A stretch of 57,934 nt of DNA, from assembly GCA_020849625.1 (NCBI GenBank), contig JADLFV010000027.1:1-57934 (forward strand), written 5' to 3'. The notes below the pieces were generated by a model. The model searched no databases and was not told the DNA's origin. It saw only the letters and a program-made list of their open reading frames with translations. The position numbers were made by a program, and so were the translations under genes. Shown piece by piece: positions 8,959 to 16,431 of the stretch. Source of the DNA: Phycisphaeraceae bacterium. Its GTDB lineage: Bacteria; Planctomycetota; Phycisphaerae; Phycisphaerales; Phycisphaeraceae. Within the stretch, counting starts at the first letter, position 1. Every line of letters begins with the position of its first letter.

Positions 8959-10377
8959 TTACCCCAGTCCGAATAGATGGGCCGCCTGTGCCACGATGAA
9001 GCAGACCGCGAACGCCACCACCAGCGGGCCCACCGCCCCCAGCGCCGTCCAGCGCAGGCTGCGCGTTTCCTTCCACATGGTGATGATGGTCGTGGCGCAG
9101 GGATTGTGCAGCAGCGAAAAGAGCATCAGGTTGATGGCGGTCAGCATGGTCCAGCCGTGCTGCTCGACCAGCACCTGTCGCAGCGAGTCGTGCGAGACGT
9201 CTTCGGTCATCATGCCGGTGCTCATGTAAACCATGAGCATGGTGGGCACGACGATCTCGTTGGCGGGGATGGCGATGATGTAAGCCAGCAGGATGACGCC
9301 GTCGAGCCCGATCAGGTGTCCGAGAGGATCGAGGAATCCCGCGACGTGCTGATCGAGCGTGCCCCCGGAAGCACCGGCATGGATGTTGCCCAGCAACCAG
9401 ATGACGGCGCCGGCCGGGGCCGCGGTGGCGATGGCCCGCAGCAGCACGAAGATGGTGCGGTCGATCAGCGAGGTATAGATGATGCGCCCGATGTTGGGCC
9501 GGCGATACGAGGGCAGCTCCAGCGTGAAGGCCGAGGCTTGACCTTTGAGCAGGGTGTGCGACAGCAGCGCCGACGCCAGCAGCGTGGCGATGACGCCGAT
9601 GACCACCACCATCAGCACCGAAGCCGCCGCGATGGCGGACGCCGCCGTCGGTGCGAATCCCGCGCCCACGATCACCATGGCGATCAGGATCAGCGTCGGA
9701 TAACGCCCGTTGCAGGGCACGAAGTTGTTGGTCAGGATCGCAATGAGCCTCTCGCGCGGCGAATCGATCACGCGACAGGCGATCACGCCCGCGGCATTGC
9801 AGCCGAAGCCCATGCTCATCGTTAACGCCTGCTTGCCGTGACCGCCGGACTTCTTGAACAGCCAGTCCAGGTTGTACGCCACCCGCGGCAGGTAACCCAG
9901 GTCTTCGAGAATCGTGAAGCACGGGAAAAAGATCGCCATCGGCGGCAGCATCACGGAAATGACCCACGCTAACCCGCGATACACGCCGTGCCAGATGAAA
10001 CCCGTCAGCCACCAAGGGGCGCCCATCGCCTCGAACATCGCAGCCGCCTGCGCTTCGATCCAGAACAACCCCGTGGCCAGCATCTGCGACGGATAATTGG
10101 CCCCGATGATCGTCGTCCAGAAGATCAGCCCCAACAGCAACAGCATCAGCGGCAGGCCCAGCACCGGCGACAGCACGATGCGATCGATGACGCGATCAAG
10201 GTCAAACCCGGCCGCCTTGCCGCGCCGCGTGACCCGACCGGCGATCGCAGCCGCGTCGTGGTAGATCGACTCCACCAGGTGATCGCGAAAGCCGCGGTCC
10301 AGCGACCCGCGCACCCGCTGCGCTTCGTCCAGCAGGTCCGCCACCTCGTGCGATGTGAAAGGCGACAGCTGCGTCAT
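8959..10377 (-). CDS. feoB: FeoB ferrous iron transporter, membrane domain only
   Basis: Membrane half of the FeoB ferrous iron importer, 472 aa. It contains the two nucleoside-recognition (Gate) regions. The first has GFGCNAAGVIACRVIDSPRE followed by NNFVPCNGRYPTLI, the second KGQASAFTLELPSYRRPNIG, and the end carries HNPCATTIITMWKETRS. These match FeoB, with the usual Gate cysteines present. The first 60 residues are the helical linker that normally joins the G domain to the membrane part. The gene starts in an ATGA overlap with the stop of the G-domain gene, so the two halves are separate but translationally coupled. The order is DtxR-FeoA fusion, G domain, membrane domain. Confidence 0.88.
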   Translation of the reverse strand: MTQLSPFTSHEVADLLDEAQRVRGSLDRGFRDHLVESIYHDAAAIAGRVTRRGKAAGFDLDRVIDRIVLSPVLGLPLMLLLLGLIFWTTIIGANYPSQMLATGLFWIEAQAAAMFEAMGAPWWLTGFIWHGVYRGLAWVISVMLPPMAIFFPCFTILEDLGYLPRVAYNLDWLFKKSGGHGKQALTMSMGFGCNAAGVIACRVIDSPRERLIAILTNNFVPCNGRYPTLILIAMVIVGAGFAPTAASAIAAASVLMVVVIGVIATLLASALLSHTLLKGQASAFTLELPSYRRPNIGRIIYTSLIDRTIFVLLRAIATAAPAGAVIWLLGNIHAGASGGTLDQHVAGFLDPLGHLIGLDGVILLAYIIAIPANEIVVPTMLMVYMSTGMMTEDVSHDSLRQVLVEQHGWTMLTAINLMLFSLLHNPCATTIITMWKETRSLRWTALGAVGPLVVAFAVCFIVAQAAHLFGLG

Positions 10378-11180
10378 TGGCGCCCCTCCACCGCCAACTG
10401 GCGACTGAACCGCTCGGTCGGATGCTGCTGCACCTGCGCGATCTTGGCCAGTTCGCCATCCATCAGCGACTGCTGAATCCGCCAGTCGCCGTCCAGCAGG
10501 CGCATCGCCACCCAGCGCACGTTGGGCAGTCCCGGCGCGACCTTTTCGATCATCGGCCGTAGTTTCTCCACCGCTGCATCCAGTGGCTCGCTCCAGCGCA
10601 CGCGGTGCGGCTGTGTCGCCGTCTTGCCCGCCGCCACCTCCGCCACGCGCTGCACCAGCTCATCCAGGCCGCGATGCGAACGGGCCGTGGTCTTGACCAC
10701 CGGCACGCCCAGCTCGCGCTGCAAGGCCTCAGCGTCCACCGCGATGCCCTTGCGCTTCGCTTCGTCCATCAGGTTCACGCACACCACCACACGATCGCTG
10801 ATCTCCAGCACCTGCAGCACCAGGTTCAAATTACGCTCCAGGCAGGTGGCGTCGGTCACCACGATCGTGCAGTCGGGTTGGCCAAAAAGAATAAAATCGC
10901 GGGCGATCTTTTCATCTTCTGAAGCTGACAGCAGCGAGTACGTGCCCGGCAGATCGACCAGACGATAGGTCTTGCCCTCGTGCGTGAAACGGCCTTCAGC
11001 GCGGGTGACCGTCTTGCCTGGCCAGTTGCCGGTGTGCTGGCGCAATCCGGTCAAAGCGTTGAAGACCGTGCTCTTGCCTGTGTTGGGATTGCCCGCCAGC
11101 GCCACGACGTAAGCAGCGCCCTCGCTGCCGTCAGCCCGGCTGTCGTTGATGGCACACTCGTCGCAGGTTCCACAGCGCAT
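10374..11180 (-). CDS. feoB: FeoB G-domain protein (split FeoB)
   Basis: GTPase half of FeoB, 268 aa. Motifs: G1 GNPNTGKS at 30-37, the switch-I region LRQHTGNWPGKTV with the conserved HTGNWPG, G3 DLPG at 76-79 and G4 NLMD at 136-139, followed by the helical GDI-like domain. The N-terminus carries a CxxCxxC cluster (C3, C6, C9) before the G domain that most FeoB proteins lack; it could bind a metal or an Fe-S cluster, which is inference. The reading frame ends in an ATGA overlap with the membrane-domain gene. The start ATG lies six bases after the upstream DtxR-FeoA stop. Confidence 0.88.
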   Translation of the reverse strand: MRCGTCDECAINDSRADGSEGAAYVVALAGNPNTGKSTVFNALTGLRQHTGNWPGKTVTRAEGRFTHEGKTYRLVDLPGTYSLLSASEDEKIARDFILFGQPDCTIVVTDATCLERNLNLVLQVLEISDRVVVCVNLMDEAKRKGIAVDAEALQRELGVPVVKTTARSHRGLDELVQRVAEVAAGKTATQPHRVRWSEPLDAAVEKLRPMIEKVAPGLPNVRWVAMRLLDGDWRIQQSLMDGELAKIAQVQQHPTERFSRQLAVEGRQ

Positions 11181-11186
11181 GGTTTG

Positions 11187-12188
11187 TTACTCGCCGGTTG
11201 ACTCGTCTCGCAGCAGGATGCGGTCAGCCTGTTCGCGGCGAAGGGCCACCAATGTCCCCCGCACCCGGTAAGCGGTCGGATCGCGGAACATCGCCGTGTG
11301 CTCCGCGCTCACCACGGTTCCTGGCGTCATGCCCAGGTCCAGCAGTCGCCGGCGAGACAGCCCGCGCAGCGAATCGTCGATGCGATCGATCACGGCTGCT
11401 TCACTCTGATGCAGTTCGCTGAGCCGCCTCGGTGCCGCGATCGCCGTCGGGTGTAACTCTTGTAGCGGTTCCAGGTACACGTTGGCCGCCACCTGCGGTG
11501 AGAGCAGCAGCGTGCGCCCGTCAATGTTCACTTCGTACTGCCCGTGCTCGTCCACCGACTGCAACTGCAAGCGCTGGCCCGGCATCAGTTTCAGGTCCAC
11601 GATCTGGCGGAACACAAATGCCGGCTCATCTTCCAGGTGCACGATGTGTCCCGCTTCACCTGTGGACCAGTCGGTCAGCGCGATGCCCGGCACAGCCGCC
11701 AGTTGGCCCGCGGCCGAGGGAATCGGATCACCGTGCGGATCGGTGTGCGGAAAGCCGAGCACCGCATCCAGCTCGTCCACCTGATCCCCGACGCGCTCGT
11801 GTTCGAGGCGATTGGCGGTGGCGTGAACACGCGGCAAGGGCATGCCCGCTTCGTCTGCCAGGTAGCGCTCCCACAAGCGATGAGCGCGTAGCACAGCCAT
11901 CGCCAGTTCGCGCCCGTGATCAGTCAAGGCAAGGCCGTTGGCGGCACGACGCAGCAGCCCGCGCGCTTCTGCCTGGGCGATCAGCGTCATGGCCCGGCGG
12001 GTGGACACGTGCAGGAATCCAGCCGCCGATTCGACACTGGCGGTGCGGCGGCGTCGCTCGCAGGCGTGCAGGTGCTTGAGCAGGTCCTCCATGCGGTGCT
12101 GCTGTCGCCGGGCCTTCCAGCGTGACAGCCAGCCCCACAGCCCGGACTGCTGGCTCTTTGCATCAGAATTTTGATTAGTCAAAATCAT
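11187..12188 (-). CDS. DtxR-family regulator fused to FeoA domain
   Basis: First gene of the ferrous iron operon. The 333-aa protein has a DtxR-type winged helix (residues about 33-95), then the metal-dependent dimerisation region with the family motif HTDPHGDPIP, and ends with an SH3-like FeoA domain (LSRRRLLDLGMTPGTVVSAE to LVALRREQADRILLR). FeoA normally helps FeoB, so the fusion joins iron sensing to the transporter accessory. The first 32 residues are Arg/Trp-rich and may not be translated: a sigma-70-like promoter ends about 12 bases before this ATG, giving a nearly leaderless message, and an internal ATG at MEDLLKHL fits the usual DtxR start. Confidence 0.85.
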   Translation of the reverse strand: MILTNQNSDAKSQQSGLWGWLSRWKARRQQHRMEDLLKHLHACERRRRTASVESAAGFLHVSTRRAMTLIAQAEARGLLRRAANGLALTDHGRELAMAVLRAHRLWERYLADEAGMPLPRVHATANRLEHERVGDQVDELDAVLGFPHTDPHGDPIPSAAGQLAAVPGIALTDWSTGEAGHIVHLEDEPAFVFRQIVDLKLMPGQRLQLQSVDEHGQYEVNIDGRTLLLSPQVAANVYLEPLQELHPTAIAAPRRLSELHQSEAAVIDRIDDSLRGLSRRRLLDLGMTPGTVVSAEHTAMFRDPTAYRVRGTLVALRREQADRILLRDESTGE

Positions 12189-12199
12189 TTGTTCGCATT

Positions 12200-12227
12200 A
12201 TCATAGACTAATGCTTGCATTTGTCAA
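12200..12227 (-). promoter_or_regulatory. Sigma-70-like promoter of the feo operon
   Basis: On the minus strand TTGACA (12222-12227) is followed after 16 bases by TATGAT (12200-12205), close to the consensus. It points at the DtxR-FeoA gene, whose ATG is only about 12 bases past the -10 box. Confidence 0.6.
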
Positions 12228-12248
12228 CAGATGTTGTAAACTTATGTT

Positions 12249-12273
12249 GTTCAACTTGATAGGTTAATTGAAC
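12249..12273. promoter_or_regulatory. Candidate metalloregulator operator (dyad)
   Basis: GTTCAA at 12249-12254 and TTGAAC at 12268-12273 form a perfect 6-bp dyad around an AT-rich centre (CTTGATAGGTTAA). It lies in the 96-base gap between two divergent DtxR-family genes, the natural place for an iron- or manganese-dependent repressor site. Binding is inferred. Confidence 0.4.
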
Positions 12274-12284
12274 CGCTTGACGTC

Positions 12285-12968
12285 ATGCCCACCCCCACTG
12301 TAGAAAACTACCTCAAGGCCCTGTATGTCCAGCCCCCTGCGCCGGGGCAACAGCCCACCGAGCTGATCCCCATGGGTCAGGTCGCCGAGGCCATGCGGGT
12401 CAGTCCCGGCACCGCCACGTCCATGATGAAGACTCTGGCCGAGGCTGGACTGGTGGAATATGAGCCTCGGGCCGGTGTCCGCCTCAGCGAGCGTGGCCTT
12501 GCTCTGGCGCTGCAGATCCTTCGCCGACATCGGCTGATCGAGCAGTTTCTCGTGCAGGTGCTCGGCCTGGACTGGTCCGAAGTTCACGACGAAGCAGAAG
12601 AACTCGAGCACGCCATCAGCGATAAAGTCCTCGAACGCATCGACCTATTGCTCGGACACCCCGACACTGATCCCCACGGCGATCCCATCCCGCCCAGTCA
12701 CGGCCAACCAGCACACGTTGAGCTGACACCCCTGTCACTGGCGGAAGTTGGCGCCCAAGTCACGGTAGCCCGCGTGCTCGATCAGCAGCCGGACTTTCTT
12801 AACTTCGCCCATCAGCACGGTCTGACTCCCGGCAGCCGCCTCACCGTGCTCGCTCATCAGCCGGCTGCCGACGCCATCACCTGTCAACCTGAGGGCGCCC
12901 CCAGCCTTACCCTCGGTACTGCTGCTGCGGGTAAGATTCTCACTCTCATCGAGCAAACGGCCAGCTAG
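12285..12968 (+). CDS. DtxR/MntR-family metal-dependent regulator
   Basis: Second metalloregulator, 227 aa, divergent from the feo operon. It begins MPTPTVENYLKALYV, the classic DtxR start, followed by the winged helix with MGQVAEAMRVSPGTATSMMKTLAEAGLVEY and the dimerisation domain with HEAEELEHAISDKVLERID-like text (metal-ligand region) and HPDTDPHGDPIPP. The C-terminal part (residues about 150-225) is a FeoA/SH3-like beta domain. It probably represses iron or manganese uptake genes when metal is bound; the dyad at 12249-12273 is a candidate site. Confidence 0.88.
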   Translation: MPTPTVENYLKALYVQPPAPGQQPTELIPMGQVAEAMRVSPGTATSMMKTLAEAGLVEYEPRAGVRLSERGLALALQILRRHRLIEQFLVQVLGLDWSEVHDEAEELEHAISDKVLERIDLLLGHPDTDPHGDPIPPSHGQPAHVELTPLSLAEVGAQVTVARVLDQQPDFLNFAHQHGLTPGSRLTVLAHQPAADAITCQPEGAPSLTLGTAAAGKILTLIEQTAS

Positions 12969-13069
12969 CCGTCGGGTGAACAACCGACATCCGCTTCCAT
13001 GATTGATGTCATTGATGATTACCGATAGGAATTATGGTAAAATGTAGCGATCTGGCCAGGAGTTCTAAA

Positions 13070-13708
13070 ATGTTCAGATACCAACTGTTGTGCATCTGTT
13101 TGCTCATGAGTTGTTGCGCCACCATGGCGCAGACCGACCTCGTGATCGCAGGCATCGAGCCGGTCCTCGAAGCATGGCAGTGGGGTGAAGTCACTGACGA
13201 AACCAGCGACGAGGTGGTGTATTGGGAGGATGCCTATACCGACGAGACGCTGGATGAATCCTGGAGTGATGATGTCGATTGGGGGGATGAAGAGTATTAC
13301 GATGACTATTACGTCGATGAAGAGGAAGACTGGGATTGGATCGACGAAGACTACTACGAAGAGGATTGGCAGTGGTCAGAAGAGGATTGGCAGTGGTCAG
13401 AAGATGATTGGCAGTACGTTGACGAGGATAATTACGTTTGGTGGGAGGACACGATCGACTTCAGCGACGTTTGGGATGATGTCATCGTTGATCCGTGGAG
13501 CTATCAGGACAAGATCGACATTCTCTATTGTGCTGGCTTCGGTGATGGGATTTACGCCGGCGACATTCTATACTGCCAGCAGCTTGGCGATATCTCCAGC
13601 TCCGATCTGCGCGGCGCTGAGCGGGCGACAGCGGTCATACCTGAACCGAATGTTTTGCTGTTGACCATTGCTGGCGTATTGATGCTCACGATGCGCGGCC
13701 GGCGTTGA
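13070..13708 (+). CDS. Acidic Trp/Tyr-rich PEP-CTERM protein, 212 aa
   Basis: Exported protein of unknown role. The ATG at 13070 has CCAGGAG seven bases upstream and opens a signal peptide (MFRYQLLCICLLMSCCATMA). The middle (residues about 35-145) is almost entirely D, E, W and Y, with an internal tandem repeat of the unit EEDWQWS at both protein and DNA level. The end is a PEP-CTERM sorting signal: PEP motif (IPEPN), hydrophobic helix (VLLLTIAGVLMLTM) and basic RGRR. Exosortase would cleave it for surface attachment or export; no exosortase gene is in the window. The extreme negative charge suggests cation or mineral binding, which is speculation. Confidence 0.8.
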   Translation: MFRYQLLCICLLMSCCATMAQTDLVIAGIEPVLEAWQWGEVTDETSDEVVYWEDAYTDETLDESWSDDVDWGDEEYYDDYYVDEEEDWDWIDEDYYEEDWQWSEEDWQWSEDDWQYVDEDNYVWWEDTIDFSDVWDDVIVDPWSYQDKIDILYCAGFGDGIYAGDILYCQQLGDISSSDLRGAERATAVIPEPNVLLLTIAGVLMLTMRGRR

Positions 13709-13939
13709 GCGCCCTTGAAGTCGATTCCCGCCTCCTAGCTATCCAAATTCAATTCCGTTTCGGCGGTTGATCTTTCATATTTCCAACCAACGTCGAACCG
13801 CGCGCTTGCTCCTGATGCTCCCCGGCGGCGAACGGATCGCACGCAACTTCCACGCCATCAGTATCTAACGACGATCCCGACACGTTTTCCACTGGCTTAA
13901 CCATGTTTTCCACTTTTGTGAAATCCCCCAACTTCCCTC

Positions 13940-13967
13940 TTGACGCGCTGAACGAAATTCATAAAAC
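13940..13967 (+). promoter_or_regulatory. Promoter-like sequence before the large RNA
   Basis: TTGACG at 13940-13945 and TAAAAC at 13962-13967 are separated by 16 bases. A start near 13975 would place the transcript just before the first structured segment. The match to consensus is moderate; the main support is its position opposite the intrinsic terminator at 15152. Confidence 0.4.
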
Positions 13968-13974
13968 ATAAGTA

Positions 13975-15181
13975 TGGAGTAAAACGCACGGCGCGGGGCA
14001 CTGGGTGGCCCTGATTCGGGCGAGGCTCTTTGACAAGGTGAGACACACGTCGGCATTCGCTGACCGAGGCACACAAGTGCCAGCCCCCCCCGGAAGTGTG
14101 GGTGCGTTCTGAAAGGGTCGCATCGTGACATCCAGGATGGACGAGACAGTCAGCGAAACCAAGTCCCCAGCCGCAAGAGTTCAGCCACAGGCGAAAGCCT
14201 GCGAGCGACGAAGGCGGCCACGCACAAGCGGGTGATAGGACCTCGGAGTAAAACCCGTCGGTCGATCGTCGCAAGGCGTCGCGGGACGCTTCAATCGGCC
14301 ACGCCGGGGCCGTTCGCCAACGCTCGACTGCGCAACAACGCAGCCGCGCGAAAGCGGACGGAACTGAGTGTGGAGGCCAGCCTGAAAAAGGAGCGTGCGA
14401 GTCGGTGAAAGCCGGCCCGAAGCGTTCACAGGCACGGATCAGCCGCGGATAAGGCCGATCGACCAACCGCAGTCGGACAGCACCCCGGTGTTGGCCGGCG
14501 ACGGGAGACGATCGGGCGAAGCAGCGGTCGATGAAGCGGCGAACGGGTCGTCGTCAGCGTCGGTGAGAGCCGGCGCGGCGAGGGTTCGTTACGTCATGGC
14601 GTCTCAGCCCGGAACCGCTCAGCAGCGTCGGCAACGACGCAGCGAGCGACCGTGGAGACTGAGGGCGGTGTGTCTGCGAGAGGCGCGTTGATTCAACGCA
14701 CAGCGACGACTGGGGCGAGTCACATCGCCAGGGATCGTGGCTGCTGCAGAATCATGCAGTTCTCGCAGGCGACACCGCGACCGGCAAGCGAGCAGCTGCA
14801 GCGCGATAAACATCACGCTGACGACGGACGAAGCGATCACTCGCCCGTCACGGACGCTCGCGTGCACAGGCCGGCGTCGCAAAGCGCAGGGTGTCGAACG
14901 TTCGACGGAATGATCGACGCATACCGGAGCCCTGTTTGAACCGACGCAGCTCAGAGGGATCGACGCAACCGCTGTGGCCACAGCGGAGGATCGATCTTGA
15001 GACCGCCGACGCGCCCCCAGTGCACAAGGGGTAAGACGCGGACGCGCGTTGAGATCATCTGTCAAAACAAGAGCCCTGCCGCTGCGGCGTTGAACCTTCA
15101 CCGGCTCAACGCCAAGGCAAACGATCGGGGCCACCCAGCACCCCACGCCAAAACCCACGCTCACCCGCGTGGGTTTTTTTA
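13975..15181 (+). ncRNA. Large structured RNA of unknown class, about 1.2 kb
   Basis: The stretch has no credible protein gene on either strand but is packed with stable hairpins. Examples: 14068-14081 (GGCAC/GTGCC); 14188-14201 (CAGGC, GAAA loop); 14229-14257; 14328-14343 (CTGCG/CGCAG); 14401-14416 (GAAA loop); 14557-14576 (8 bp, GAGA loop); 14625-14640 (GCGTCG, GCAA loop); 14685-14699; 14969-14986 (18-base palindrome); 15087-15114 (8 bp). The GNRA loops appear on the plus strand only, and a promoter-like sequence and an intrinsic terminator bracket the region in the same direction. It does not show the conserved cores of RNase P RNA, tmRNA, 6S RNA or rRNA. An ornate large RNA of the GOLLD/ROOL/OLE kind, or a decayed ribozyme, are the main alternatives. 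The ends are estimates. Confidence 0.55.
15152..15181 (+). terminator. Intrinsic terminator of the large RNA
   Basis: AACCCACGC (15152-15160) and GCGTGGGTT (15167-15175) form a 9-bp perfect stem with a 6-base loop, followed by a run of T. The A-run on the 5' side means it could also stop minus-strand transcription from the ten-gene operon that ends at 15229. Confidence 0.85.
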
Positions 15182-15228
15182 TGCCCGCAATCCAACGCCC
15201 CCCATCCAGTTGTTGATCGTCGCACGGA

Positions 15229-16431
15229 CTACCTCCAGCCTTTGAATGGCTGATATGGATGCCTTCCACAGGCAGATTCGTTAAATGTGACACCCAGGCC
15301 AGGCCTGTCCGGCAGTAACATCTGCCCATCGGCTAACTGATAGCCTGGCTCGATGAATTCGTCAGCCAATTCCAGATCTTCCACGGACCCAATGGTCTCC
15401 AACATCAGAAAGTTCGGAACCGCAGCTGCTACATGTAACGATGCCATCGTTGCTATCGGCCCATTGGGGTTGTGCGGAGCGATTGGGACATACTGCGCTT
15501 CGCATAATGCGGCTATCTTTTTTGTTTGAGCAATACCTCCGCAATAGACTACGTCTGGTTGAGCAATATGAACCGCATTCTCACGGAGGAATCTCTGTGC
15601 GTCGTACACTGTTGACCACCGCTCGCCCGTTGCGATCGGAATGGGACTCTCTCGTACGACTTCTCTTAATGCGGCCGCGTTCTCTGCAGGCACCGGTTCC
15701 TCGACAAAAGTGAGATTTGCTGATTCCAATTCGCGTAACAGTCGGCGCGCATTGGCTGGACTGAGACGGCCGTGACAATCAACCATGAGATGCACTTCGG
15801 GGCCCACCGCCTCACGAGCCGCCAGAAAATATTCGGCGATTCGCTTGAACACATCGGGCGCCAGTAATTCCGTCTCCTTGTGACAGGGTGGAATCATACC
15901 ACCCGTGCCGCTGTAGCCAAAGTGATGCCCCTTGCTATTGTCAATAGACACCTCAGCATTACCGCCGTAGAACAAGGGAAGCGTAGTTTTGATTGCGCGG
16001 TATCCGCGTCTCACGCAGCCGTTGATGTTCTCGACAAACGTTTCGGGACTCGGTCCACACCGACAATGGCAGTACACGGGAATCCTGTCCCGACACTTGC
16101 CGCCGAGAAGCTTATAGATGGGCGCGTTGAGGCTCTTGCCCAGAATGTCCCACATGGCAATTTCGATCGCTCCCATTGGCGCAGTTTGCAATGCCCCACC
16201 GACCAAGAATGCATCCCGGTACATTTTTTCAAAATGGTCTTCAATGTTGGTTGGGTCTTTACCAACCAAATAGCGTCGCAACTCCTGTATGCCTGCTTCA
16301 ACCATCATGTCCTTGCGTTTATAGACAACCTCGCCGATACCTGTGATGCCTTCGTCGGTATGTACCATCACAAAAATGCAATTTCGAAACCCAAAAGATG
16401 ATATGGCAGTGCGTACATCAGTGATCTTCAT
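15229..16431 (-). CDS. Enolase-superfamily sugar-acid dehydratase (ManD/DgoD-like)
   Basis: Mandelate racemase/muconate lactonising family member, 400 aa, last gene of the ten-gene operon. It should dehydrate an acid sugar such as mannonate, galactonate or a relative to the 2-keto-3-deoxy acid. Visible active-site residues are the metal ligands D218, E244 and E270, the base H220 in VDCHGR, ER at 270-271, and H320 in APHNPNGP. This D-x-H / E / ER / PHNP arrangement is that of the ManD-DgoD branch. Exact substrate cannot be read. Start and upstream stop overlap by four bases (ATGA) with the DapA-like gene, so the two are coupled and probably act in succession (dehydration, then aldol cleavage). 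Confidence 0.85.
   Translation of the reverse strand: MKITDVRTAISSFGFRNCIFVMVHTDEGITGIGEVVYKRKDMMVEAGIQELRRYLVGKDPTNIEDHFEKMYRDAFLVGGALQTAPMGAIEIAMWDILGKSLNAPIYKLLGGKCRDRIPVYCHCRCGPSPETFVENINGCVRRGYRAIKTTLPLFYGGNAEVSIDNSKGHHFGYSGTGGMIPPCHKETELLAPDVFKRIAEYFLAAREAVGPEVHLMVDCHGRLSPANARRLLRELESANLTFVEEPVPAENAAALREVVRESPIPIATGERWSTVYDAQRFLRENAVHIAQPDVVYCGGIAQTKKIAALCEAQYVPIAPHNPNGPIATMASLHVAAAVPNFLMLETIGSVEDLELADEFIEPGYQLADGQMLLPDRPGLGVTFNESACGRHPYQPFKGWR

Noticed and set aside
8663..10015. A 450-codon minus-strand frame overlapping feoB
   Set aside because: Out-of-frame reading of the FeoB membrane domain, made almost entirely of Arg, His, Ala and Gly.
10374..10377. FeoB split explained as an assembly frameshift
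   Set aside because: The junction is a clean ATGA start-stop overlap at a natural domain boundary, as elsewhere in this genome. It cannot be fully excluded without reads, so it is kept as a finding and not called a pseudogene.
13340..13420. A short CRISPR-like or tandem-repeat array
   Set aside because: The repeats are in-frame EEDWQWS codons within the acidic PEP-CTERM gene, with no spacers.
13975..15181. RNase P RNA, tmRNA or rRNA fragment
   Set aside because: None of the conserved core words of these RNAs could be found on either strand, and the tmRNA ends are absent.
14619..15329. A 236-codon minus-strand frame across the structured RNA
   Set aside because: Cys/Arg/Ser-rich translation without domain or ribosome site, crossing a strong terminator; long open frames are expected by chance in GC-rich DNA.
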